Assembly (NCBI RefSeq): GCF_022179085.1
Contig: NZ_BPQE01000017.1
Span: 124,001-188,000 of the forward strand
Length of the DNA: 64,000 nt
Source of the DNA: Methylobacterium aerolatum
GTDB taxonomy: Bacteria > Pseudomonadota > Alphaproteobacteria > Rhizobiales > Beijerinckiaceae
Reading direction: 5' to 3'
A program made the translations under genes and the position numbers. The notes beneath the pieces were generated by a model, which made no database searches, had not been told where the DNA came from, and saw nothing but the letters and a program-made list of their open reading frames with translations. Shown piece after piece: positions 57,423-64,000 of the stretch (its first letter is position 1; every line of letters begins with the position of its first letter).

Positions 57423-57626
57423 GCCGTCCGGCCCCTTCCGCGCGGAGGGGCCATCCCGGGGGCCGAACCCCGGGGCACCTCTCCGTCCTCCGGGGCGGGG
57501 AGGACGCGATGGGCGCGCGGACGGCGTTGCCCCCGCCCTCCGGGATTCTTATGTCGGGGCGCTCCGGTCACCGGGTCCGCCAGCGCCGCCGGCGCGGCCC
57601 CCGCTGCCCGAGCCGGGAGTTGCACG

Positions 57627-57917
57627 ATGCCCCCCTCCAACCGCCTGTTCGACGATCTCGCCCGCCTGATGACCGATGCCGCCGGTGCTGCCCAGGGGGT
57701 GCGCCGGGAAGCCGAGACGGTGGTGCGCGCCCAGGCCGAGCGGCTCATCCGCGACCTCGATGTCGCCTCCCGCGAGGAGGTGGACGTGCTCCGCGACCTC
57801 GTCACCAGCCTGCGCACGCAGAACGAGGCTCTGGCCGCCCGCGTGGCCGCCCTGGAGGCGAAGGCGGGTCCGTCGGCGAGCCCCGCCGGGGCCGCGGGCC
57901 TGAGCGAGGGCGCCTGA
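57627..57917 (+). CDS. ubiK: UbiK-type accessory factor (BMFP domain)
   Basis: 96 residues. Two helices with a C-terminal coiled coil (REEVDVLRDLVTSLRTQNEALAARVAALEAK) match the BMFP/DUF526 family. UbiK assists the UbiJ-dependent ubiquinone-synthesis complex in the cytosol and at the membrane; in bacteria without aerobic loss it is widespread. GGGAG lies eight bases before the ATG. A YbjN gene follows about 280 bases downstream. Confidence 0.85.
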   Translation: MPPSNRLFDDLARLMTDAAGAAQGVRREAETVVRAQAERLIRDLDVASREEVDVLRDLVTSLRTQNEALAARVAALEAKAGPSASPAGAAGLSEGA

Positions 57918-57993
57918 TTCCCCGGTCCAAGGTTTGTGCACAGGAAGCCGCAGCGGCGATTCCGTTTCCTGTTCACTGACCCCGCAATCGGCT

Positions 57994-58023
57994 TTGTGTC
58001 GCGAGTCGCGCCCGGTCTATATT
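57994..58023 (+). promoter_or_regulatory. Candidate sigma-70 promoter for ybjN-proC
   Basis: TTGTGT at 57994-57999 and TATATT at 58018-58023 with an 18-base spacer. It lies in the 283-base non-coding gap about 180 bases before the YbjN start. Confidence 0.45.
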
Positions 58024-58200
58024 GGGTCACGAACTGATTCGGGGGAGACGGAAGGATCACTGCGAGGGATTCGTAGTCGTTCCGCCGCCTTCCACCGGGA
58101 TCGGGCGTCTTACTCAAGATCTCGGAAGCGTCGAGGCGCTTCCCTTCATGTCAGCACCGCGCCGGCACGGAGTCGAACCGCGCCGTTAACCTGGATCGTC

Positions 58201-58710
58201 ATGCCGCTGCTTCACATCGACTATTACGATCCGAGTCGCAGCGAGCATCCGCTCGACGTCGTGGAGCGTCTCGCGTCGCTGCGCGACTGGATCTTCGATC
58301 GGGCCGAGACGGACGAGATGTCGGTGACCAGCCCCGGCCGCTGGACCAACTACAACGTCGCCTTCACGTGGATCGAGGATGTCGAGGCCCTGCACGTGGC
58401 CTGCGCCTTCGACCTCAAGGTGCCCGAGCGGCGGCTCCAGGAGATCCAGCGCCTGATCGGGCTCGTGAACGAGCAACTCTGGATCGGCCATTTCGATCTG
58501 TGGTCGAGCGACCACGTCGTCATGTTCCGCCACTCGCTGCTGCTGGCGGGCGGCGCCGTGCCGACCCAGCCGCAATGCGCGACCATGATGAAATGCGCGG
58601 TCGATGCCTGCGAGCGCTACTACCAAGCGTTCCAGTTCGTGCTCTGGGCCGGCAAGAGCGCCCGCGAGGCCCTCGACGCCACCCTGTTCGAGACCGAAGG
58701 CGAGGCGTGA
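58201..58710 (+). CDS. YbjN domain-containing protein
   Basis: 169 residues. The fold resembles type III secretion chaperones: YNVAFTWIEDVEALHVACAF, then VPERRLQEIQRLIGLVNEQL and HFDLWSSDHVVMFRHSLLL. Function unknown; in Rhizobiales this gene commonly precedes proC. The start is set at MPLLHIDYY; the frame continues upstream without similarity. Its stop overlaps the GTG of proC. Confidence 0.88.
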   Translation: MPLLHIDYYDPSRSEHPLDVVERLASLRDWIFDRAETDEMSVTSPGRWTNYNVAFTWIEDVEALHVACAFDLKVPERRLQEIQRLIGLVNEQLWIGHFDLWSSDHVVMFRHSLLLAGGAVPTQPQCATMMKCAVDACERYYQAFQFVLWAGKSAREALDATLFETEGEA

Positions 58711-59522
58711 GCGCCGGGATGCCCCCGTCGCTGACGCTGCTCGGCGCGGGCAAGATGGGCGGGGCGATGCTCCTGGGCTGGCTCGATGCCGGGCTCGATC
58801 CGGCCTCGACCACGGTGCTCGATGCCGCCCCCTCCGAGGCCGTCACCCGGCTCGCCGCCGAACGCGGCGTTTCCCTCAATCCCCCGTCGCCCACGCCGTC
58901 CGACGTGCTCGTCCTCGCGGTCAAGCCCCAGGGGCTCGACGCGGCGGCGGATGCCGTCGATCGGCTGATCGGCCCCTCGACGCTGCTGGTCTCGGTCCTC
59001 GCCGGCAAGACCGTCGCGGATCTGCGGGGCCGGCTGCCCTCGGCGGGGGCGGTCGTGCGGGCCATGCCGAACCTCCCGGCGAGCATCGGGCGGGGGGCGA
59101 CGGGCGCCTTCGCCAACGCCGCCGTGAGCCCGGATCAGCGGGCCTTCGCGGAGGGGCTCCTCGCGGCGACGGGTACGGCCGTCTGGCTCGACGACGAGGC
59201 GTCGATCGACGCGGTGACGGCCGTGTCGGGGTCCGGCCCGGCCTACGTCTTCCTGATGGTCGAGGCCCTGGCCGAGGCGGGAATCGCCGCCGGCCTGCCC
59301 GCCGACACCGCCCGCCGCCTCGCCCGCGCCACGGTCACGGGGGCGGGGGCGCTCCTCGACGCCGATCCGGCCGAGGCCGCCGCCCTCCGGCAGGCCGTGA
59401 CCTCGCCCGGCGGCACCACCGCCGCGGCCCTCGCCGTCCTCATGGCGGAGGACGGCCTGCCCGCCCTGATGAACCGCGCCGTCGCGGCGGCCAAGCGCCG
59501 GGCCGGGGAATTGTCGGGCTGA
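58707..59522 (+). CDS. proC: Pyrroline-5-carboxylate reductase
   Basis: 271 residues. NAD(P)-binding LLGAGKMGGAMLLGWLDAG, VVRAMPNLPASIGRGATG and the C-terminal signature (VSGSGPAYVFLMVEALAEAG then TSPGGTT) are present. It makes proline from pyrroline-5-carboxylate. The start is a GTG overlapping the ybjN stop (GTGA); an ATG four codons later is possible. Confidence 0.95.
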   Translation: MSAGMPPSLTLLGAGKMGGAMLLGWLDAGLDPASTTVLDAAPSEAVTRLAAERGVSLNPPSPTPSDVLVLAVKPQGLDAAADAVDRLIGPSTLLVSVLAGKTVADLRGRLPSAGAVVRAMPNLPASIGRGATGAFANAAVSPDQRAFAEGLLAATGTAVWLDDEASIDAVTAVSGSGPAYVFLMVEALAEAGIAAGLPADTARRLARATVTGAGALLDADPAEAAALRQAVTSPGGTTAAALAVLMAEDGLPALMNRAVAAAKRRAGELSG

Positions 59523-59655
59523 AGTCCGGCCCGCCGGGCAGCTCATGCCCTGGCCGGTCGGGGACCGCCGTGCGTCATCCCGCGCGCGCCCCCTGCCAGC
59601 GGGCGGTCCGCTTCCTAAATGAGGAGCAGGACAGACCCGAACAGACGACGGACCG

Positions 59656-60600
59656 ATGAGCGAATCCAAAGGCCCGACCAAGCGGACCCGCAAGACGCCC
59701 GCCGCAGCAGCCTTGCCCGAGGCGACCTCCGCCAAGGCGACGCCGCCGCGTGAGGAAGCGCATTCGCCCAAGCTGTCGTCACCCAAAGCACCGCCAAAGG
59801 CACCGGCCAGACCCGCCTCGTCCCCGAAAGCCGCCGCAGCCTCCAAGTCGGCGTCTCCGAAGGTATCCGATTCCGTGACATCCTCTTCGACCGACCCGGC
59901 TCAGGACCGGACCGGAGCTCCGGCCGCTCCGAAGGCGTCGCCCCGCGAGGCGGCGGTGGAGGCGTTGATGCGGCTGGCCGCCGAGCAGCCCTGGAGCGAC
60001 ATCGAGATCGGCGACATCGCCCGCGAGGCGGATCTCAGCCTGGCGGAGTTGCGGGAACTCTTTCCCTCCAAGGGCGCGGTGCTGGGCGGGCTGGCCAGGA
60101 TCATCGACCGGAAGGTGCTGGAGGGCGACGGGACCGACCTCGCCGACGAGCCGACGCGCGAGCGCCTTTTCGACGTGCTGATGCGCCGCCTCGACGCCAT
60201 GACGCCCTACAAGCCGGCCCTGCGACGCATCTCCTACGCGCTGCGTGGCGATCCCTTCTCCGTGCTCGCCCTCAACGGCGTCATGCTCAATTCGCACCGC
60301 TACATGCTGGCGGCGGCGGGCATCGATACGGAGGGACCGCTGGGCCAGCTCAAGCTTCAGGGCGTCGTCATCGCTTTCGCCCGGGTGACGCAGGTCTGGC
60401 TCGACGACGAGGATCCGGCGCTCGCCCGCACCATGGCGCGGCTCGACAAGGAGATCCGCAACGGCGAGAAGTTCATGGAGCGCGCGGAGGATGTCCGGCG
60501 CCTCACCGCGCCGCTGCGCGCCATCGGCCGCTCGTTCCTCGACCGGCGTTCGCCCCCGGATCGCGACGAGGATCGTCGCGACGATCCATCGATGGCGTGA
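59656..60600 (+). CDS. TetR-like regulator with long disordered N-terminus
   Basis: 314 residues. About 1-95 is a Pro/Ala/Lys/Ser-rich region (for example AHSPKLSSPKAPPKAPARPA) that should be unstructured. The TetR-like HTH follows (about 97-145: REAAVEALMRLAAEQPWSDI, LRELFPSKGAVLGGL). The C-terminal part has RISYALRGDPFSVLALNG and a VWLDDEDPALARTMARLDK region recalling COQ9/TetR-like ligand domains. Role unknown. It is a single gene after proC. Confidence 0.82.
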   Translation: MSESKGPTKRTRKTPAAAALPEATSAKATPPREEAHSPKLSSPKAPPKAPARPASSPKAAAASKSASPKVSDSVTSSSTDPAQDRTGAPAAPKASPREAAVEALMRLAAEQPWSDIEIGDIAREADLSLAELRELFPSKGAVLGGLARIIDRKVLEGDGTDLADEPTRERLFDVLMRRLDAMTPYKPALRRISYALRGDPFSVLALNGVMLNSHRYMLAAAGIDTEGPLGQLKLQGVVIAFARVTQVWLDDEDPALARTMARLDKEIRNGEKFMERAEDVRRLTAPLRAIGRSFLDRRSPPDRDEDRRDDPSMA

Positions 60601-60653
60601 CGGCGGAACGCTTCAGGGGGGCGTTCCCGGGATTTCCGGTTCGCCCCCACTGC

Positions 60654-60746
60654 TCCGTTTTTACGGGCGCAGAGAGCAAGCCAGGGTAGCGTGACGTCTC
60701 GGAACGTGGCGGATTCCTGTATTGCCTCGCCGCGGTCGCAACGACG
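60654..60746. repeat. Family A repeat, heavily diverged copy 11
   Basis: CAAGCCAGGGTAGCG on the left and TGTATTGCCTCGCCGCGGTCGCAACGACG on the right keep the layout of the family though not its ends. It lies between convergent genes. Confidence 0.5.
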
Positions 60747-60780
60747 AGAGCGCAGCCATCCGAAATGAGCTGGCGCCGCC

Positions 60781-61209
60781 TCAGTCGTACCGCCCGCTCA
60801 GGACCTCGCGGACCGTCCCGACGATCTGGCGCCCGCGGAGTTGCTCGCGCTCGATGGTGAAGGCGTCGGGGACAACGTCGCCGATGTCGTCCTCGATGGG
60901 GTCGCTCGCGAAGACGATTCGCAGGTTGGGCCGGAGATTCCGGGCCTCGACGGCGAGGCGGCTGCCGCAGAGGCTGCCCTGCAAAGAGGCATCGATGATC
61001 ATCACATCGACGGGCAGCCCGAGGGCCAGCACCGTCATCGCGTCGACGCCGCGATCGCAGACGGTGGCCTGGAAGCCGGCTTGGTGCGCCTGCGCGGACG
61101 CCTCCTCGCGCCAGCTCCTCTCGTGCCCGACCACGAGCACCTGAACGCGGTAACAGCCTCCGGAGGCGGCGGAATACCGCTCGGAGGAGCCGACGTCGGT
61201 TGAGCCCAT
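60781..61209 (-). CDS. Degenerate single-domain response-regulator receiver
   Basis: 142 residues. The receiver fold is visible ([10 protein letters not shown] at the first strand, [12 protein letters not shown] around the third, LRIVFASD at the fourth). The phospho-acceptor Asp73 and the Ser102 switch position remain, but the acidic pair that binds Mg2+ is replaced by Gly28-His29-Glu30 and the conserved lysine is missing. There is no output domain. It may work without phosphorylation. Start at MGSTDVG; 30 upstream codons look non-coding. Confidence 0.72.
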   Translation of the reverse strand: MGSTDVGSSERYSAASGGCYRVQVLVVGHERSWREEASAQAHQAGFQATVCDRGVDAMTVLALGLPVDVMIIDASLQGSLCGSRLAVEARNLRPNLRIVFASDPIEDDIGDVVPDAFTIEREQLRGRQIVGTVREVLSGRYD

Positions 61210-61456
61210 TTCCGTGAGTCCACCCGTTCGCGTTGCGTTGCGGTATGCTACGAGCAGTTGCTCGGCGGGCGCAAGGGGGAAGGCGCCAAATTGCCCCAAT
61301 CCGTACCGTCCGTGCCCAACCCCGCGCCATCACTTCCGCGTGCCGCCGGATGAGGCAGTCGGCCCGGCGGTTGACGGGGCACCGGCTCGGCGGGCAACAC
61401 CACCCGCGCCCGGCGCGCCGCCGGGCGTCCCGCCGGATCACGGAGCCTCCGCGTCG

Positions 61457-62704
61457 ATGTCGTCCAAGCCGTCGCCCGTCTCGCCCCTCGCTCCGGCGAG
61501 CTACCCCGACCTCCCTCCCGTGGCCGGCGTGCGCCTCGCCACGGCGCAGGCGGGGATCCGCTATTCCGGCCGGACGGACGTGCTGTATGTCGGGCTCGAA
61601 GCCGGGACCCAGGCGGCGGGCGTGTTCACGCGCTCCAAGTGTCCCTCCGCCCCCGTCGATTGGTGCCGGGATGCCCTGGCGGGCGGGTCGGCCCGGGCGC
61701 TCGTGGTCAATTCCGGCAACGCCAACGCCTTCACCGGACGTCTCGGCCGCGAGGCCGTCGCCCTCACGGCCCGCATCGCGGCGGCTGCGGCGGGCTGCGC
61801 CGAGGGCGAGGTGTTCATCGCCTCCACGGGGGTGATCGGCGAGCCGCTGCCCGCCGAGCGGTTCGAGGGCGTGCTCGCGGATTGCGCCGGCCGCGCCAGC
61901 GACGGATCGGCGGCCTGGGCCGAAGCAGCGCGGGCGATCATGACCACCGACACCTTCCCCAAGCTCGCCACCCGCGAGGCCACGATCGGCGGCACCACCG
62001 TCCGGATCAATGGCATCGCCAAGGGCGCGGGGATGATCGCCCCGGACATGGCGACGATGCTCGCCTTCGTGTTCACCGACGCGGCCCTGCCGCAGGCGGT
62101 CCTCCAGACCCTGCTGGCGGAGGGCACGGGCCGCAGCTTCAACTGCGTCACGGTCGATGGCGACACCTCGACCTCCGACACGCTCATGCTCTTCGCCACG
62201 GGCCGGGCCGGCCACGCCCCGGTGGGGCAGGCGGGTGACCCGGCGCTCGCCGGGTTCAAGCAGGCGCTCGACGACCTCCTCATCGAACTCGCCCAACTCG
62301 TCGCCCGCGACGGCGAGGGCGCGCGCAAGTTCGTGACGGTGAGGGTCGAGGGCGCGGAGAGTGACGCCTCGGCCCACCGCATCGCGATGTCCATCGCCAA
62401 CTCGCCCCTGGTGAAGACGGCGGTGGCGGGCGAGGACGCCAACTGGGGCCGGGTGGTGATGGCGGTGGGCAAGGCGGGCGAGCCCGCAGACCGCGACCGC
62501 TTGGCCATCTGGTTCGGCGACGTGCGCGTCGCCGTCGAGGGCGCCCGCGATCCCGCCTACAGCGAGGAGGCGGCGAGCGCGGTGATGCGCGAGCCGGAGG
62601 TGGAGGTGCGGGTCGATCTCGGCCTCGGCGCGGGCCGGGCCCGTGTGTGGACCTGCGATCTCACCAAGGGCTACATCGAGATTAACGGGGATTACCGCTC
62701 GTGA
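61457..62704 (+). CDS. argJ: Glutamate N-acetyltransferase/ornithine acetyltransferase
   Basis: 415 residues. The autoproteolysis and catalytic site is [16 protein letters not shown], in which the threonine becomes the nucleophile of the second subunit. [22 protein letters not shown]-like ([13 protein letters not shown]) and [16 protein letters not shown] are family signatures. It runs the cyclic arginine pathway by moving acetyl from N-acetylornithine to glutamate. Its stop region overlaps the start of the SIMPL gene by 4 bases. Confidence 0.95.
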   Translation: MSSKPSPVSPLAPASYPDLPPVAGVRLATAQAGIRYSGRTDVLYVGLEAGTQAAGVFTRSKCPSAPVDWCRDALAGGSARALVVNSGNANAFTGRLGREAVALTARIAAAAAGCAEGEVFIASTGVIGEPLPAERFEGVLADCAGRASDGSAAWAEAARAIMTTDTFPKLATREATIGGTTVRINGIAKGAGMIAPDMATMLAFVFTDAALPQAVLQTLLAEGTGRSFNCVTVDGDTSTSDTLMLFATGRAGHAPVGQAGDPALAGFKQALDDLLIELAQLVARDGEGARKFVTVRVEGAESDASAHRIAMSIANSPLVKTAVAGEDANWGRVVMAVGKAGEPADRDRLAIWFGDVRVAVEGARDPAYSEEAASAVMREPEVEVRVDLGLGAGRARVWTCDLTKGYIEINGDYRS

Positions 62705-63417
62705 AGGCCCCTCTCCTTGCAGGCGCCGTCGCGCTGATGGCGGTCCCGGCGGTCGCGGACGATGCCGCCTGCCCGAGCCGGATCACCGTGGTCGGACGGG
62801 CCGCCACCGCGCAGGCACCCGATTTCGCGGAGATCGCGGTGGGGATCGAGGCCAAGGGCGCCAGCGCCTCCGCAGCCCTCGATGCAGCCTCGAAGGCCGC
62901 GGCGAGCGTCTCCACACTCGCCCGCGAGGCCAACGTCCCCGCCGCTGATATCGGTACGGCCGCCGTCACTCTGCGCCCGGCGACGCGCACCGTCGCCCGC
63001 CCCGGCGGCGGCATGACGGAGGAGCCGGACGGCTATGTCGCGAGCAACGCCGTCCGCCTGCGCCTCGGCGACATGACGCGCCTCGGCGACCTTCTGGCCC
63101 GAATGGTCCAGGGCGGGGCGAACCGCATCGACGGGATCACCTTCGGTCTGCGCGATCCGGACGGGGTGACGGCCAAACTCCAGGTCGAGGCCACGCGAGA
63201 CGCGCGGGCCAAGGCCGCCGCTCTGGCGGAGGCGGCGGGGGCGAAGCTCGGGCGGCTCTGCACCCTGAGCGTCCTCGGCGCCGAGCCGACGCCGCCCTAT
63301 CCCATGGGAATGCGGGCCCTTACCGCCGCCGCCCCGAAGGCCCGGCCGGTGCCGGTGGAGGCGGGGGCGATCGAGTCCGCCGCCTCCGTCACCGCCGTCT
63401 ATGCCCTGGAGCCGTGA
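62701..63417 (+). CDS. Periplasmic SIMPL-domain protein
   Basis: 238 residues. A signal peptide (about 1-19, LMAVPAVA before DDAA) precedes a SIMPL/DUF541 domain ([54 protein letters not shown]). Members such as YggE reduce oxidative stress or form periplasmic oligomers. The GTG start overlaps argJ, and mutT overlaps its end. Confidence 0.88.
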   Translation: MKAPLLAGAVALMAVPAVADDAACPSRITVVGRAATAQAPDFAEIAVGIEAKGASASAALDAASKAAASVSTLAREANVPAADIGTAAVTLRPATRTVARPGGGMTEEPDGYVASNAVRLRLGDMTRLGDLLARMVQGGANRIDGITFGLRDPDGVTAKLQVEATRDARAKAAALAEAAGAKLGRLCTLSVLGAEPTPPYPMGMRALTAAAPKARPVPVEAGAIESAASVTAVYALEP

Positions 63418-63824
63418 GCGCCATGCGTCTCCTGCTGGTCGTCGCGGTGGCCCTGGTGGATACCGATGGCCGCGTGCTCGTAAGCGAGCGGCCGCCGGGC
63501 AAGCAGCTCGCGGGCCTCTGGGAGTTTCCCGGCGGCAAGGTCGAGCCCGGCGAGCGCCCGGAGGAGACGCTCATCCGCGAACTCCACGAGGAACTCGGGA
63601 TCGCGGTGGAGGAGCCCTGCCTCGCGCCGCTCACCTTCGCGAGCCACGCCTATCCGGAGTTTCACCTCTTGATGCCGCTCTACGTCTGCCGCCGCTGGAC
63701 CGGGACGCCCCGGCCGATGGAGGGGCAAGCGCTCAAGTGGGTGCGCCCGAAGTCGCTGCGCGACATCCCGATGCCCCCGGCCGACGAGCCGCTGATTCCG
63801 TATCTGATCGATCTGCTGGGGTAG
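63414..63824 (+). CDS. mutT: 8-oxo-dGTP diphosphatase MutT
   Basis: 136 residues. The Nudix box reads GGKVEPGERPEETLIRELHEEL, with a complete REUxEE core, and LLVVAVALVDTDGRVLVSERP and ALKWVRP fit the MutT subgroup. It removes oxidised dGTP before it enters DNA. The GTG start overlaps the SIMPL gene stop (GTGA). A start three codons later (MRLLLV) is possible. Confidence 0.94.
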   Translation: MSAMRLLLVVAVALVDTDGRVLVSERPPGKQLAGLWEFPGGKVEPGERPEETLIRELHEELGIAVEEPCLAPLTFASHAYPEFHLLMPLYVCRRWTGTPRPMEGQALKWVRPKSLRDIPMPPADEPLIPYLIDLLG

Positions 63825-63851
63825 GGTCCTTCCCTCCTCCGACCCTCACCG

Positions 63852-63882
63852 TCCTTGCTTCGGCTCGCGCTCGCAATGACGG
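63852..63882. repeat. Family A repeat, right half only (copy 12)
   Basis: TTGCTTCGGCTCGCGCTCGCAATGACGG is the right arm; no matching left end is seen between here and mutT. Confidence 0.6.
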
Positions 63883-63927
63883 AGGGAGCGACGCCTTTCC
63901 GGCCGGACACCAAGGTGGCCGGCCCTC

Positions 63928-64000
63928 CTATTTATCGATCCGCCGCAACCCCTTCCGGTAGCGCTGGCCGTTCTCGACATAGCGCAGGGCGGATTGCCGA
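63928..64000 (-). CDS. C-terminal end of an unidentified gene
   Basis: The minus strand from the window edge is open for 23 codons (RQSALRYVENGQRYRKGLRR then IDK) and stops at 63928. The residue pattern looks like a real basic protein end, but it is too short to assign to a family. A second minus frame is open for about as long but looks less protein-like. Confidence 0.45.
   Translation of the reverse strand, partial: RQSALRYVENGQRYRKGLRRIDK

Overview
The window is a GC-rich stretch of bacterial chromosome that looks like an alphaproteobacterium of the order Rhizobiales, most probably the Methylobacterium/Methylorubrum group. This is inferred from the local gene order (glyA-nrdR-ribD-ribE, ribH-nusB-thiL-hppA, YbjN-proC), a potassium-independent proton-pumping pyrophosphatase, HWE-type signalling, and dispersed CGTCATTGCGAG-type palindromic repeats. 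Nearly all of it is dense coding sequence on both strands. I see no rRNA, tRNA, CRISPR array, prophage or insertion sequence, and nothing I can call a defence system beyond one VapBC-like toxin-antitoxin pair.

Layout: (1) 1-5.1 kb holds the end of a SpoVR gene, a PaaI-like thioesterase, then ribE-ribD-nrdR and glyA on the minus strand. (2) 5.3-14.5 kb is a minus-strand block: DUF937 protein, MATE transporter, Kef-type antiporter, GNAT acetyltransferase translationally coupled to a PLP amino-acid decarboxylase, and a GINT1-like beta-propeller protein. (3) 14.9-17.6 kb has ispH, a ThrB-type homoserine kinase and rnhA. (4) 17.7-22.5 kb has a HAD phosphatase, a GAF-PAS-PAS-HWE kinase and a divergent ene-reductase/TetR pair with two operator-like palindromes. 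(5) 22.6-30.2 kb has hppA, thiL, nusB, ribH, a carboxymuconolactone-decarboxylase-like protein, hisS and a DUF3429 membrane protein. (6) 30.5-36.9 kb has rho, a PAS protein, maf, a His-rich zinc-type CDF transporter, aroE, coaE and dnaQ. (7) 36.9-41.7 kb has a ribbon-helix-helix regulator with a polyester depolymerase, a HAD-IIA protein and a GGDEF-EAL protein. (8) 41.7-47.6 kb has two small exported or membrane proteins, pth, the toxin-antitoxin pair, ychF, a double-hotdog MaoC protein, a 31-codon mini-gene and prfB with its programmed frameshift. (9) 47.7-53.2 kb has a flippase, a giant AsmA protein and a small exported protein. (10) 53.4-64 kb has uvrD, phoH, a Met/Arg/His repeat protein, ubiK, ybjN, proC, a TetR protein, a degenerate receiver, argJ, a SIMPL protein and mutT.

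Most genes are housekeeping: riboflavin, thiamine and isoprenoid cofactors, one-carbon/serine metabolism, arginine and proline synthesis, translation and transcription termination, and DNA repair. The less ordinary material is small and regulatory. It comprises a perfect 16-bp inverted repeat in front of the RHH/polyester-depolymerase pair, a secreted nine-residue Met/Arg/His repeat protein, a mini-gene with a strong ribosome-binding site and a GC hairpin before prfB, tandem TetR operators, and at least three families of palindromic repeats in the intergenic gaps.
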